Source: an uncultured Blastococcus sp. (lineage in GTDB: Bacteria; Actinomycetota; Actinomycetes; Mycobacteriales; Geodermatophilaceae). Taken from it: a stretch of DNA of 36,031 bases. A model generated the notes under the pieces. It worked only from the letters and a program-made list of their open reading frames with translations, did not search any database and was not told the origin of the DNA. The stretch lies in the NCBI GenBank assembly GCA_902805535.1, contig CADCTN010000158.1:1-36031 (forward strand), written 5' to 3'. The translations under genes and the position numbers were made by a program. This document shows, in pieces, positions 1 through 8,354 of this stretch (positions within the stretch are counted from its first letter, which is position 1; each line of letters starts with the position of its first letter).

Positions 1-215
1 CCGGCGAGCCGGTGCAGGCACGCCGGCTCCAGGTCGAGCAGCGCCGCCAGCGCCACCACGCGGCCCGGCCGGGGGACGGCGATGCCGTGCTCCCAGCGGG
101 ACACGGTCTGCTGCCGCACGCCGAGCGCGACCGCCAGCTGCTCCTGCCCGAGTCCCCGCTCCGCCCGGCTCAGGCGCAGGACCTCACCCAGTCGGCTCCC
201 GATCGGCACGCTCAT
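1..215 (-). CDS. XRE-family HTH transcriptional regulator (partial, C-terminus outside window)
   Basis: Only the first 71 codons are inside the window; the gene runs off the left edge. The translated start, after about eight residues, is a classic XRE/Cro helix-turn-helix: LGEVLRLSRAERGLGQEQLA, then VALGVRQQTVSRWEHG, then a run ending LLDLEPACL. The recognition helix QQTVSRWEHG is typical. ATG at 215-213 is preceded by GGAGG about eight bases upstream. The gene is divergent from cobT with a gap of 78 bases, so it could act on that promoter, but nothing in the sequence proves this. Domains beyond the HTH cannot be seen, so ligand and targets are unknown. Confidence 0.85.
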   Translation of the reverse strand, partial: MSVPIGSRLGEVLRLSRAERGLGQEQLAVALGVRQQTVSRWEHGIAVPRPGRVVALAALLDLEPACLHRLA

Positions 216-281
216 GCCCCACCCCTCCAGCAGTCCGGCGGGACCTCCTTGTCCAGCACCAGCCGGACCACCCCTGCGTCC

Positions 282-293
282 TAGGGTCTCGTC
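282..293 (+). promoter_or_regulatory. Leaderless-type -10 element for cobT
   Basis: TAGGGT at 282-287 is followed by exactly six bases and then the GTG start at 294. This TANNNT-N6-GTG layout is the usual one for leaderless actinobacterial transcripts, and no Shine-Dalgarno lies before the GTG. No convincing -35 is visible. It supports the chosen cobT start. Inference from layout only. Confidence 0.5.
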
Positions 294-1391
294 GTGACCG
301 ACACCGCCACGTCCGACATCCCCTCCTCCGCCGGGGAGCTGCTCGCGCGCACGCTCGAGGCCCTGCGCCCGCTCGACGCGGCCGCCGTCACCGCCGCGCG
401 GGAGCACCAGGACCGGCTCACCAAGCCGAAGGGCTCGCTCGGCGGCCTCGAGGACGTGTCCGTGCACCTCGCGGGGCTCGCGGCCACCGATCCGCCGCCG
501 GTCCCCGAGCCGGCGGTGGTCGTCGTCTTCGCCGCCGACCACGGCGTCCACGCCCAGGGGGTGAGCCCGTGGCCGCAGGAGGTCACCACGCAGATGGTCG
601 CCAACCTCGCCGCCGGCGGCGCCGTCGTCAACGCGCTGGCCGCGCAGACCGGCGCGCGGGTGGTGGTGGTCGACGTCGGCGTGGCCGCGGACGTCTCCGC
701 CGTCGAGGGCGTGCTCGACCGCAAGGTCCGCCCCGGGACGGCCGACCTGAGCACCGGTGCTGCCATGACGCGCGCGGAGGCGGTGCAGGCGGTGGAGGTC
801 GGCATCGCCGTCGCCGAGCAGCTGGTGGCCGGCGGCGCCCGCTGCCTGCTCACGGGCGACATGGGCATCGCCAACACGACCGCCTCCGCCGCGCTGATCG
901 CCGCGCTGCTCGACGTCGACCCGGCCGACGTCACCGGCCGGGGGACCGGCATCGACGACGTGACGCTCGCGACCAAGACCGACGTCGTGCGGCGGGCGCT
1001 GGTCCTGCACGAGCCGGACCGCACGGACGCGCTGGGCGTGCTGGCCGCGCTCGGCGGCCTCGAGCACGCGGCCCTGGCCGGGCTGGTCATCGGCGCGTCG
1101 GCGCTGCGCGTGCCGGTGGTGCTCGACGGCGTCATCGCCGGCGCGGCCGCGCTGGTCGCCGCCGCGCTGTGCCCGACCGCGCTCGAGCACGCGGTCGCCG
1201 GGCACACCTCCGCCGAGCCCGGGCACGCCCTGGCCCTGCGGGCGCTGGGCCTGCGACCCCTGCTCGGTCTGGACCTGCGGCTCGGCGAGGGCACCGGCGC
1301 CCTGCTGGCGCTGCCGCTGGTCGCGAGCGCGGCGCGGGCGCTGCGCGACGTCGCCACGTTCGACTCCGCCGGCGTGACCGAGAAGGGCTGA
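294..1391 (+). CDS. cobT: Nicotinate-nucleotide--dimethylbenzimidazole phosphoribosyltransferase (CobT)
   Basis: CobT transfers phosphoribose from nicotinate mononucleotide to 5,6-dimethylbenzimidazole, making alpha-ribazole phosphate for the lower ligand of cobalamin; it is cytosolic. The 365-aa product is close to the usual 350. Visible hallmarks are KPKGSLGGLE near residue 45, the ADHGVHAQGVSPWP block near residue 85, TGDMGIANTT near residue 190, and the C-terminal GEGTGALLAL holding the general-base glutamate (about residue 332; E317 in Salmonella). The central motif has GDMG where enterobacterial CobT has GEMG, a conservative change. The GTG at 294 follows a leaderless -10. The stop overlaps the next ATG by one base (TGATG), so translation of the siroheme/corrin methyltransferase gene is coupled. 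Confidence 0.95.
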   Translation: MTDTATSDIPSSAGELLARTLEALRPLDAAAVTAAREHQDRLTKPKGSLGGLEDVSVHLAGLAATDPPPVPEPAVVVVFAADHGVHAQGVSPWPQEVTTQMVANLAAGGAVVNALAAQTGARVVVVDVGVAADVSAVEGVLDRKVRPGTADLSTGAAMTRAEAVQAVEVGIAVAEQLVAGGARCLLTGDMGIANTTASAALIAALLDVDPADVTGRGTGIDDVTLATKTDVVRRALVLHEPDRTDALGVLAALGGLEHAALAGLVIGASALRVPVVLDGVIAGAAALVAAALCPTALEHAVAGHTSAEPGHALALRALGLRPLLGLDLRLGEGTGALLALPLVASAARALRDVATFDSAGVTEKG

Positions 1392-2671
1392 TGAACGCCA
1401 CCCCCGTCCCCCCGGAGAGCGGGGTCGTGTACCCCGTCGGCCTCCGGCTGCACGACCGCCGCGTCGTGGTGGTGGGCGGTGGGCAGGTGGCGCACCGCCG
1501 GGTGGCCGGGCTGCTCGCGGCGCGGGCGCGGGTCACCGTGGTCTCCCCCGAGGTCACCCCGGCCATCGAGGCCCTCGTGGAACCGGGCTCGCTCAGCTGG
1601 ATCCGCCGCGGCTACGAACCGGGCGATCTGGACGGCGCCTGGTACGCCGTCGCCGCCACCGACGACCCGTCGGTGAACGCTGCGGTGGCCGAGGAGGCGG
1701 AGCGGGCGCGGTTGTTCTGCGCCCGTGCGGACGACCGCGCCGCCTCCAGCGTCTGGACGCCCGCCGTGGCCCGGCACGGGGAGCTCGTCGTCGGGGTGCA
1801 CGGCGGCGGCGACCCGCAGCGGGCGATCGGCGTGCGCGACGCCGTCGTCGCGGGGCTGACGGACGGCAGCATCGCCGACCGGGCCGCCCGGCCCCCCGCG
1901 GTCGCCGGCCTCGGCAGCGTCGTCCTGGTCGGCGGTGGCCCCGGGGACCCGGGCCTGATCACCGTCCGCGGCCGGCAGGCGGTCGCCCAGGCCGACGTCG
2001 TCCTCGCCGATCACCTCGCGCCGCTGTCCCTGCTGGAGACGCTGCCCACGCACGTGGAGGTCATCGACGCCTCGAAGCTGCCCCGCGGGCGCTCGATGGC
2101 GCAGGAGCAGATCAACGCGCTGCTGGTCGAGCACGCGCTGGCCGGCCGGCGCGTGGTGCGCCTCAAGGGCGGCGACCCGTTCGTCTTCGGCCGCGGGATG
2201 GAGGAGCTCGAGGCGTGCGTGGCGGCCGGGGTGCCGGTCGAGGTCGTCCCCGGGGTGACCAGCGCCATCGCCGTCCCCGGGCTGGCCGGCATCCCGGTCA
2301 CCCACCGCGGGCTCACCCACGAGTTCGTCGTCGTCTCGGGGCACCTGCCTCCTGGTCACCCGCAGTCACTGGTGGACTGGCCGTCGATCGCCCGCCTGCG
2401 CGGCACCGTCGTCGTCCTCATGGGCGTGGACACGGCACCGGCCATCGCCGCCGCGCTGGTGGAGCACGGGCGCGCGCCGGACACCCCGGTCGCGGTGGTC
2501 TCCGACGGCTCGACGCCGAACGAGCGCACCCTCAGGACGACGCTGGGGGATCTGCCGCGGGTGATCGCCGACGAGGCCGTCCGGCCGCCCGCGGTGTGGG
2601 TCGTCGGCGCGGTCGTCGGCCTGGCTACCTCCCACGGCGTACCGCCCCCGGACGACGCCGACCGCCGCTAG
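1391..2671 (+). CDS. cysG: Fused precorrin-2 dehydrogenase / uroporphyrinogen-III C-methyltransferase (siroheme synthase type)
   Basis: The 426-aa protein has two parts. Residues 13-160 are a CysG/Met8-like NAD-binding domain (VVVVGGGQVAHRRV near 25-38, with the conserved Asp in ARADDRAASS) that oxidises precorrin-2 and may insert iron. Residues 175-410 are an SAM-dependent uroporphyrinogen-III methyltransferase (VVLVGGGPGDPGLIT, then LKGGDPFVFGRG, then VPGVTSAIAVPG). Together they make precorrin-2 and siroheme precursors from uroporphyrinogen III. Siroheme serves nitrite/sulfite reductases, and precorrin-2 feeds cobalamin. The ATG overlaps the cobT stop by one base, which ties the gene to corrin metabolism. 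Length is near the 405-457 aa seen in mycobacteria and enterobacteria. The cobA symbol is also used for the methyltransferase half. Confidence 0.93.
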   Translation: MNATPVPPESGVVYPVGLRLHDRRVVVVGGGQVAHRRVAGLLAARARVTVVSPEVTPAIEALVEPGSLSWIRRGYEPGDLDGAWYAVAATDDPSVNAAVAEEAERARLFCARADDRAASSVWTPAVARHGELVVGVHGGGDPQRAIGVRDAVVAGLTDGSIADRAARPPAVAGLGSVVLVGGGPGDPGLITVRGRQAVAQADVVLADHLAPLSLLETLPTHVEVIDASKLPRGRSMAQEQINALLVEHALAGRRVVRLKGGDPFVFGRGMEELEACVAAGVPVEVVPGVTSAIAVPGLAGIPVTHRGLTHEFVVVSGHLPPGHPQSLVDWPSIARLRGTVVVLMGVDTAPAIAAALVEHGRAPDTPVAVVSDGSTPNERTLRTTLGDLPRVIADEAVRPPAVWVVGAVVGLATSHGVPPPDDADRR

Positions 2672-2702
2672 GCCGGTCGCGCCTGTCGACCGTTGCTGGG
2701 CC

Positions 2703-2740
2703 GATAGTGCTTGTACTCTCGATGTAGCACTCCTACTATC
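2703..2740 (+). promoter_or_regulatory. AT-rich palindromic promoter/operator of the ABC-XRE operon
   Basis: This short stretch stands out as AT-rich in a GC-rich background. TTGTAC (2711-2716), a 17-base spacer and TACTAT (2734-2739) make a good -35/-10 pair. The same bases form a nested dyad: GATAGT (2703-2708) with ACTATC (2735-2740), and GTGCT (2707-2711) with AGCAC (2726-2730). An inverted repeat around the core promoter fits an operator, most simply for the XRE regulator encoded third in this operon (4577-4870). Regulator assignment is inference. Confidence 0.65.
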
Positions 2741-2778
2741 TCCGCCATCGAGCCGGTTCGACGGAGGCGGGGTCGCCA

Positions 2779-3729
2779 GTGAGCACCGAGACCGAGTTCC
2801 ACGCGGGCGGACGAGCCGGGGAGCCCGTCGTCAGCGTCCGCGGACTGCGGATGACCTACGGGACCCGCGAGGTCCTCACCGGCGTCGACTTCGAGGTCCA
2901 CGCCGGCGAGGTGGTGTGCCTGCTGGGGCCCAACGGGGCGGGCAAGACGACCACCATCGAGATACTCGAGGGGTTCCGGCTCCGCTCCGGTGGCGAGGTG
3001 CGCGTGCTGGGCGAGGACCCGGCCTCGGCCGGCGACGCCTGGCGCGCCCGGATCGGCGTCGTCCTCCAGTCCTGGCGGGACCACGCCCGGTGGACACCCC
3101 GGCGCCTGCTGAAGCAGCTGGGCGGTTACTTCGTCGCCTACTCGACGCCCGGGCGCACGCGCCCCTACGAGGTGGACCGGCTCCTGGAGACCGTCGGTCT
3201 CGTGGAGCACGCGGACCGCAAGATCGGCACCCTGTCCGGCGGGCAGCGGCGCCGTCTCGACGTGGCCGTGGGCATCATCGGCCGTCCGGAGCTGCTTTTC
3301 CTCGACGAGCCCACCGCCGGGTTCGACCCGCAGGCGCGACGGGACTTCCACGACCTCGTGCACCGGCTCTCGGACCTGGAGGGCACCGGCATCCTGCTCA
3401 CCACCCACGACCTCGCCGAGGCGGAGCGGCTGGCCGACCGGATGCTCGTCCTGGCCGACGGGCACATCGTCGCCGACGGCAGCGCCGAGGCGCTGAGCCG
3501 GCAGGTGGCCGGCACCGCGGAGGTCCGCTGGAGCCGCGGCGGCGAACGCTTCGTGCACGCGACGGAGGAGGCCACCCCGTTCGTCCGCCGGCTGTTCGAG
3601 CAGCACGGCGAGGAGATCGAGGACCTCGAGGTCCGCAGGGCGAGCCTCGAGGACACCTACATCGCCATGGTCGCGGCGTCGGAGTCCGGCGCCCGCCACG
3701 CCCCGACCCTCGCGGAGGTCTCCCGATGA
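2779..3729 (+). CDS. ABC transporter ATP-binding protein (ABC-2 type exporter)
   Basis: A 316-aa cytosolic ATPase that should power the membrane permease encoded next. All nucleotide-binding motifs are present: Walker A GPNGAGKTTT (50-59), Q-loop VVLQS near 94-98, signature LSGGQ (152-156), Walker B LLFLDEP (172-178), and the switch His in TTHD (210). A C-terminal extension of about 80 residues follows, as in drug and antibiotic exporter ATPases of the DrrA/CcmA class. GTG at 2779 has GGAGG about ten bases upstream. The stop overlaps the permease ATG (ATGA). Substrate is not predictable; the regulator-linked, two-gene exporter design is typical of drug or lipid export. Confidence 0.93.
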   Translation: MSTETEFHAGGRAGEPVVSVRGLRMTYGTREVLTGVDFEVHAGEVVCLLGPNGAGKTTTIEILEGFRLRSGGEVRVLGEDPASAGDAWRARIGVVLQSWRDHARWTPRRLLKQLGGYFVAYSTPGRTRPYEVDRLLETVGLVEHADRKIGTLSGGQRRRLDVAVGIIGRPELLFLDEPTAGFDPQARRDFHDLVHRLSDLEGTGILLTTHDLAEAERLADRMLVLADGHIVADGSAEALSRQVAGTAEVRWSRGGERFVHATEEATPFVRRLFEQHGEEIEDLEVRRASLEDTYIAMVAASESGARHAPTLAEVSR

Positions 3730-4580
3730 ACCCCACCCGGCACGCGATCGGCCTGGGCCTGCGCCGGGGCTGGACGGAGTTCGTGCTCAGCCTGCGCAGC
3801 CCCCAGGACCAGGCGTTCTACCTCTTCATGGGCGTGGCGACGCTGGCCTACGTCTGGTTCAACCGCACCACCGAGGTCGAGGGCAGCGACCTGCTGCTGC
3901 CCTCGTTCGCCCTGCCGAGCATCCTGGGTGCGCTGCTGGCGTTCGGAGTGGTGATCGGGCCCGCGTACGCGCTGGCGATGGAGCGCGAGGACGGGACGCT
4001 GCTGCGGCACAAGGCCCTGCCGCACGGGATGCAGGGCTACGTGACCGGGCAGGTGGTCTACCACTCGCTGAGCCTGTTCCCACTGCTGCTGGTCCTGCTC
4101 GTGCCGAGCTTTCTGCTCTTCGACGACGTCATGAGCAACGGCGCCGTCGGCTGGGTCACCGTCGGGTGGGTCTGCGCCCTCGGGCTGCTGGCCACGCTCC
4201 CGCTGGGCATGATCCTCGGCTCGGTCGTGCCCGGCGTCCAGAAGGTGGGCACGTGGGGGATGCTGCCGGTCATCGTGCTCACGGCGATCTCGGGGATCTT
4301 CTTCCCCATCCAGGCGATGTGGGGGTGGGTCCAGCTGGTGGCGCAGGTCTTCCCGACCTACTGGATCGGCCTCGGCATGCGCTCGGCCTTCCTGCCGGAC
4401 GCGGCGGCCTCCGTCGAGATCGGCGACTCCTGGCGCACCGGGCTCACCGTACTGGTGCTCGGTGCGTGGACGGCGGCAGGGCTCCTGGTCACGCCCCGGG
4501 TCCTGCGGCGGATGGCGCGCCGGCAGTCCGGTTCGCAGGTCCAGCAGGCCAAGGAGGCCGCGCTGCAGTGGGTCAAGTGA
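3726..4580 (+). CDS. ABC-2 family transporter permease
   Basis: A 284-aa integral membrane protein. After a short cytosolic N-terminus there are about six hydrophobic segments: YLFMGVATLAYVWF, LGALLAFGVVIGPAYAL, LFPLLLVLLVPSFLLF, a segment near 150-165, the IVLTAISGIFFPI block, and a last one near LTVLVLGAWTAAGLLV. The MEREDGTLLRHKALP stretch between segments 2 and 3 and the FFPI segment are characteristic of ABC-2 permeases. It probably dimerises and pairs with the ATPase encoded at 2779-3729. The start overlaps that ATPase stop by four bases, and its own stop overlaps the regulator start. Confidence 0.9.
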   Translation: MNPTRHAIGLGLRRGWTEFVLSLRSPQDQAFYLFMGVATLAYVWFNRTTEVEGSDLLLPSFALPSILGALLAFGVVIGPAYALAMEREDGTLLRHKALPHGMQGYVTGQVVYHSLSLFPLLLVLLVPSFLLFDDVMSNGAVGWVTVGWVCALGLLATLPLGMILGSVVPGVQKVGTWGMLPVIVLTAISGIFFPIQAMWGWVQLVAQVFPTYWIGLGMRSAFLPDAAASVEIGDSWRTGLTVLVLGAWTAAGLLVTPRVLRRMARRQSGSQVQQAKEAALQWVK

Positions 4581-4870
4581 GCGGGGAGCGCGCCGGCGAC
4601 GCCGTCTACAACCGGATCGCGCTGCTGCGGGCCGAGCAGGAGGTGACCCGGCGGCAGCTCGCCGACGCCCTCGGTGTCCACTACCAGACGGTCGGCTATC
4701 TGGAGCGCGGCGAGTACAACCCGAGCCTGCACCTGGCGCTGCGGATCGCGGAGTTCTTCGGGCTGCCCGTGGAGACCATCTTCTCCACCGAGCCCTTCCC
4801 CCGGATCAGCGACCTGCCCCGGACCGCCGATCCGGCCGACGGCGCACAGCCGCCGGGACGGACCGCCTGA
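4577..4870 (+). CDS. Small XRE-family regulator in an ABC exporter operon
   Basis: A 97-aa protein that is mostly one helix-turn-helix: IALLRAEQEVTRRQLADALG, then VHYQTVGYLERGEYNPSL, then ALRIAEFFGLPVETIFSTE. It resembles the short YgzD-like regulators that sit with ABC-2 exporters. GTG at 4577 overlaps the permease stop by four bases (GTGA). The proline-rich C-terminal tail has no recognised domain. The obvious target is the dyad at 2703-2740 in front of the operon, which would make this a self-regulated exporter module. The effector is unknown. Confidence 0.85.
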   Translation: MSGERAGDAVYNRIALLRAEQEVTRRQLADALGVHYQTVGYLERGEYNPSLHLALRIAEFFGLPVETIFSTEPFPRISDLPRTADPADGAQPPGRTA

Positions 4871-4916
4871 GTCGGTGACCGCGGCGAGCCGGGGCCACCG
4901 CTGCTCGTCGTCCCGA

Positions 4917-4940
4917 CCTGCCGGGATCAGGCCCGGCGGG
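4917..4940. terminator. Hairpin between convergent XRE and FhuF-like genes
   Basis: CCTGCCGGG (4917-4925) pairs with CCCGGCGGG (4932-4940) around the six-base loop ATCAGG, with one G-T wobble. It sits at the meeting point of two convergent genes and overlaps the stop codon of the minus-strand FhuF-like gene. No T-run follows on either strand, so termination efficiency is uncertain. Confidence 0.4.
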
Positions 4941-5637
4941 TGATCCCCTCCAGCAGCGCCCGTCGCTCGGCGGGTGGCCGCTGCGGGCACGAGGTGCAGG
5001 TCGCCCCCCACGCCGTCCGGTCGATCAGGCAGCACGAGGCCCGCCGGACGAAGCGGTTCCCTCCGACGTCCTCGTAGCGCGGCACCGGCAGCGGCGCGCC
5101 CACGGACCGGGCCAGCGGGACCGCCAGCGCGGTCGCCCGCGCCACGTCGCCGACCGCCTGACCGAACGCCAGCAGCCGGTTGGCCAGGGAGTCGGTCGCG
5201 ATGGCCCACAGCGGGCGCTCCCGCACGCCCCCCGCCTCGGCCACGGCGGACACGACCGCGGCCAGCGAGCCGCGCAGGTCGGCGGCGAGATCCGCCGATC
5301 CCGGGCCGTCCGCCACCGCGGCGACCGGGAGCGGACCCGGCGCGAGGAACACGACCTGGTCGGCCAGCCGCCCGGAGAGCGGAACCCCGGTGACCAGCCC
5401 GGCCAGCGCCGGCGTGAGCAGGACCGACGACGCCGAGTACCACCAGACCGTCGCCAGCACACGCCGGTCCGCCGTGCCCTGACCTCGGGCTCGCCGCGCG
5501 AGCACCGCCGCCGTCCAGCCGGGGTCCGCCAGCGAGGTGGCCGGCACCGGCTCGCTCCCGGCGGGCGGGAGCAGTCCGAGGGCCCAGGCGCCGGGGAGGC
5601 GCGCGGCCACGGCGGATTGCGGTCCGGCGATGGTCAC
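4927..5637 (-). CDS. FhuF-like (2Fe-2S) ferric-siderophore reductase
   Basis: A 236-aa protein whose last 40 residues carry the FhuF C-terminal iron-sulfur signature CC-x10-C-x2-C: Cys202, Cys203, Cys214 and Cys217, with the local sequence CCLIDRTAWGATCTSC. In FhuF this binds a [2Fe-2S] cluster used to reduce Fe(III) bound to hydroxamate siderophores in the cytosol. The upstream 200 residues are hydrophobic and low in motifs, as usual for the family. GTG at 5637 is preceded on its strand by GAGACT and six bases, a leaderless-like layout. No siderophore biosynthesis or uptake gene is adjacent, so the electron donor and substrate are unknown. Confidence 0.82.
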   Translation of the reverse strand: MTIAGPQSAVAARLPGAWALGLLPPAGSEPVPATSLADPGWTAAVLARRARGQGTADRRVLATVWWYSASSVLLTPALAGLVTGVPLSGRLADQVVFLAPGPLPVAAVADGPGSADLAADLRGSLAAVVSAVAEAGGVRERPLWAIATDSLANRLLAFGQAVGDVARATALAVPLARSVGAPLPVPRYEDVGGNRFVRRASCCLIDRTAWGATCTSCPQRPPAERRALLEGITRRA

Positions 5638-5756
5638 CTGCGCAGTCTCACCCGTGAGCAGGGGGAGACGAGAACCGCGCCGACCCCATACGGTGTGGTC
5701 CGGGCCACGTCGCGTCGCCGGGCACCCCGCGCGACGCCGGACAGCGGAGGTAGCGC
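5638..5756. promoter_or_regulatory. Divergent promoter region between fhuF-like gene and acs
   Basis: This 119-base gap lies between divergent starts. On the plus strand TACGGT (5689-5694) is a candidate -10 for acs, giving a leader of about 55 bases that ends in GGAGG just upstream of the ATG. On the minus strand GAGACT (5649-5644) lies six bases before the GTG of the FhuF-like gene. No clear operator dyad was seen. Confidence 0.35.
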
Positions 5757-7709
5757 ATGAGCCAGACGAGCCAGGCGAGCGGGGACCGGACCTTCGCTCC
5801 GCCTCAGCAACTCGCCGCCCACGCCAACGTCGGCCCCGATGTCTATGACGAGGCGTCCGCCGACCGGCTGGCGTTCTGGGCGAGGCAGGCCCACCGGCTG
5901 ACCTGGACCCAGGAGTGGGACGAGGTCCTGGACTGGAGCAACCCGCCCTTCGCCAAGTGGTTCGTCGGCGGCAAGCTCAACGTGGCCTACAACTGCGTCG
6001 ACCGGCACGTCGAGGACGGGCACGGCGACCAGGTCGCCTACCACTGGGAGGGCGAGCCGGGCGACACCCGCACGATCACCTACGCCCAGCTCAAGGACGA
6101 GGTGAGCAAGGCCGCCAACGCGCTGATCGAGCTGGGCGTGAACGCCGGCGACCGGGTGGCCATCTACATGCCGATGATCCCGGAGACGGTGATCGCCATG
6201 CTGGCCTGCGCCCGGATCGGCGCCGTCCACATGGTCGTCTTCGGCGGCTTCTCCGCCGACGCCCTGGCCAGCCGGCTCGACGACGCCGGCGCCGTCCTGG
6301 TGATCACCTCCGACGGCGGCTACCGCCGGGGCGCGGCCAGCGCGCTGAAGCCGGCCGTCGACGACGCCGTCGGCCGCAGCCCGGGCGTCCGCAACGTCCT
6401 GGTGGTCCGGCGCACCGAGCAGGACGTCGAGTGGACCGAGGGCCGCGACCTCTGGTGGCACGACGTCGTGGACCGGCAGCCCGCCGAGCACGAGCCCGAG
6501 TCCTTCGACGCCGAGCACCCGCTCTACATCATGTACACGTCGGGGACGACGGCGAAGCCCAAGGGGATCCTGCACACCAGCGGTGGCTACCTCACCCAGG
6601 TCGCCTACACGCACTGGGCGACCTTCGACCTCAAGCCCGACGACGACGTCTACTGGACCGCCGCCGACGTCGGCTGGGTCACCGGCCACAGCTACATCGT
6701 CTACGGCCCGCTGGCCAACCGGACGACGTCGGTCATGTACGAGGGGACACCGGAGACCCCGCACCGCGGGCGCTGGTTCGAGCTGATCCAGAAGTACGGG
6801 GTCACGATCCTCTACACCGCGCCCACGGTCATCCGGACCTTCATGAAGTGGGGCGAGGACATCCCGGCCGGCTTCGACCTCTCCAGCCTGCGGCTGCTCG
6901 GGTCGGTCGGTGAGCCGATCAACCCGGAGGCCTGGCTCTGGTACCACCAGAACATCGGCGGCGGCCGCTGCCCGATCGTGGACACCTGGTGGCAGACCGA
7001 GACCGGCGCGCACATGCTCACGCCGCTGCCGGGCGTCACGGAGCTCGTGCCCGGCTCCGCGCAGGTCCCGTTCCCCGGCATCTCGGCGAAGGTCGTGGAC
7101 GACGAGGGCAACGAGCTCTCCGACGACTCGACCGGGCTCCTGGTGCTCACCGAGCCCTGGCCGGCGATGCTGCGCACCATCTGGGGCGACGACGACCGCT
7201 ACGTCGACACCTACTGGTCCCGCTTCGGGACGAACGTCTACTTCGCCGGGGACGGCGCGAAGAAGGACGCCGACGGCAACATCTGGCTGCTCGGCCGGGT
7301 GGACGACGTCATGAACGTGTCCGGGCACCGCATCTCCACCACCGAGGTGGAGTCCTCGCTGGTCGGCCACCCGGCGGTCGCCGAGGCCGCGGTCGTGGGC
7401 GCCAGCGACCCGACGACGGGGCAGGGCATCGTCGCGTTCGTGATCCTCCGCGAGAGCGGGACGGACTCCGGCGAGGAGCTGGTGCAGACCCTGCGCAGCC
7501 ACGTCGCCCGCGACATCGGACCGATCGCGAAGCCGCGCCAGATCATGGTGGTGCAGGAGCTGCCCAAGACCCGCTCGGGCAAGATCATGCGGCGTCTGCT
7601 CCGCGACGTCGCCGAGGACCGCGAGCTGGGCGACGTGACCACGCTGACCGACTCGTCGGTGATGAGCATGATCAAGGACAAGCTGCCCGCCGCACCGTCG
7701 GAGGACTAG
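5757..7709 (+). CDS. acs: Acetyl-CoA synthetase (AMP-forming)
   Basis: Acs activates acetate to acetyl-AMP and then acetyl-CoA, allowing acetate scavenging in the cytosol. At 650 aa it matches the family length. The P-loop-like adenylation motif reads [11 protein letters not shown]; the middle Ala replaces the Gly common in enterobacteria. The later motifs [19 protein letters not shown] and the C-terminal [11 protein letters not shown] are present. The Lys in that last motif is residue 609, the same number as the lysine acetylated by Pat-type enzymes in Salmonella Acs, so acetylation control is plausible. ATG at 5757 has GGAGG seven to eight bases upstream. Neighbours do not form an operon with it. 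Confidence 0.95.
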   Translation: MSQTSQASGDRTFAPPQQLAAHANVGPDVYDEASADRLAFWARQAHRLTWTQEWDEVLDWSNPPFAKWFVGGKLNVAYNCVDRHVEDGHGDQVAYHWEGEPGDTRTITYAQLKDEVSKAANALIELGVNAGDRVAIYMPMIPETVIAMLACARIGAVHMVVFGGFSADALASRLDDAGAVLVITSDGGYRRGAASALKPAVDDAVGRSPGVRNVLVVRRTEQDVEWTEGRDLWWHDVVDRQPAEHEPESFDAEHPLYIMYTSGTTAKPKGILHTSGGYLTQVAYTHWATFDLKPDDDVYWTAADVGWVTGHSYIVYGPLANRTTSVMYEGTPETPHRGRWFELIQKYGVTILYTAPTVIRTFMKWGEDIPAGFDLSSLRLLGSVGEPINPEAWLWYHQNIGGGRCPIVDTWWQTETGAHMLTPLPGVTELVPGSAQVPFPGISAKVVDDEGNELSDDSTGLLVLTEPWPAMLRTIWGDDDRYVDTYWSRFGTNVYFAGDGAKKDADGNIWLLGRVDDVMNVSGHRISTTEVESSLVGHPAVAEAAVVGASDPTTGQGIVAFVILRESGTDSGEELVQTLRSHVARDIGPIAKPRQIMVVQELPKTRSGKIMRRLLRDVAEDRELGDVTTLTDSSVMSMIKDKLPAAPSED

Positions 7710-7801
7710 CGGGACTGCCCGACCGAGGGGCCGCAGCGCGCCGAACGGCGCCGTGCGGCACGATTCCTCCAACAGCACCGCCGTCGAAGGAGGAGCCACC
7801 C

Positions 7802-8314
7802 GTGGCCCACAGTGTGTCCAGCGCGTCCAGCACGCCGCCGGCGGTCCGGGCCGCAGGGATCGAGGAGCCGTCCGTCGGCACCCTCGTGCAGAGCGCGATG
7901 GCCGACATGTCCACGCTGGTCCGCAGCGAGATCGAGCTGGCCAAGGCCGAGATCGGCCGGTCGGCGAAGAAGGCCGGCATCAGCATCGGGCTGTTCGGCG
8001 CCGCCGGCGTGCTCGCCGCCTTCGCCGGCATCTACCTGTTCGTCACCATCGCGGAGGCGCTGACCGCACTCGGGCTCCCCCGCTGGGTCTCCTACGGCAT
8101 CGTCACCGTGTTCCTGCTTCTGCTGGCGGGCATCTGCGCGCTGATCGGCAAGCGGATGCTCAAGCGGATCGAGAAGCCCGAGCGGACGCTGGAGACCCTG
8201 TCGGACCTGCCCGACGTGCTGCACCGCGAGGCCCCCGGCCAGCGTCGCCGCGCCGTCCCCGAGGTGGGCAACGGACAGGTCAAGCGGGCGGGTGTCGAGT
8301 CCTACAAGGTCTGA
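7802..8314 (+). CDS. Actinobacterial holin-X-like (phage holin family) membrane protein
   Basis: A 170-aa protein with the layout of the putative actinobacterial holin-X family: a polar N-terminus, the amphipathic helix VGTLVQSAMADMSTLVRSEIE with the LVRSEIELAKAEI signature near residues 38-55, then two membrane segments (about 58-82 and 93-115) and a charged cytosolic tail. Despite the name, family members are chromosomal, single-copy proteins with no phage genes around, as here. The role is not established; a membrane-shaping or envelope function is possible. GTG at 7802 has AAGGAGGAG eight to nine bases upstream. Confidence 0.8.
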   Translation: MAHSVSSASSTPPAVRAAGIEEPSVGTLVQSAMADMSTLVRSEIELAKAEIGRSAKKAGISIGLFGAAGVLAAFAGIYLFVTIAEALTALGLPRWVSYGIVTVFLLLLAGICALIGKRMLKRIEKPERTLETLSDLPDVLHREAPGQRRRAVPEVGNGQVKRAGVESYKV

Positions 8315-8348
8315 GCGGTACCAGGTTCTGAGTCGGACCAGGTCTGAG
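8307..8348 (+). repeat. Three short direct repeats (AGGTCTGAG)
   Basis: AGGTCTGAG (8307-8315), AGGTTCTGAG (8323-8332) and AGGTCTGAG (8340-8348) repeat at intervals of 16 and 17 bases, linked by GGTACC/GGACC. The first copy covers the holin-like gene stop codon. It looks like a local slippage duplication that separated the two genes, though repeated protein-binding sites are possible. Confidence 0.5.
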
Positions 8349-8354
8349 CACGGT

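Noticed and set aside
281-2359. Long minus-strand reading frame (692 codons) opposite cobT and cysG
   Set aside because: It is rich in Arg, Pro, Gly, Asp and His with no domain, and lies opposite two clear genes. High G+C produces such frames.
5634-7799. Long minus-strand reading frame opposite acs
   Set aside because: Antisense shadow of acs; composition is low-complexity Val/Asp/Gly/Arg and no motif is visible.
7802-8314. Phage holin indicating a prophage
   Set aside because: No endolysin, structural or integrase genes are nearby. The protein fits the chromosomal actinobacterial holin-X family.
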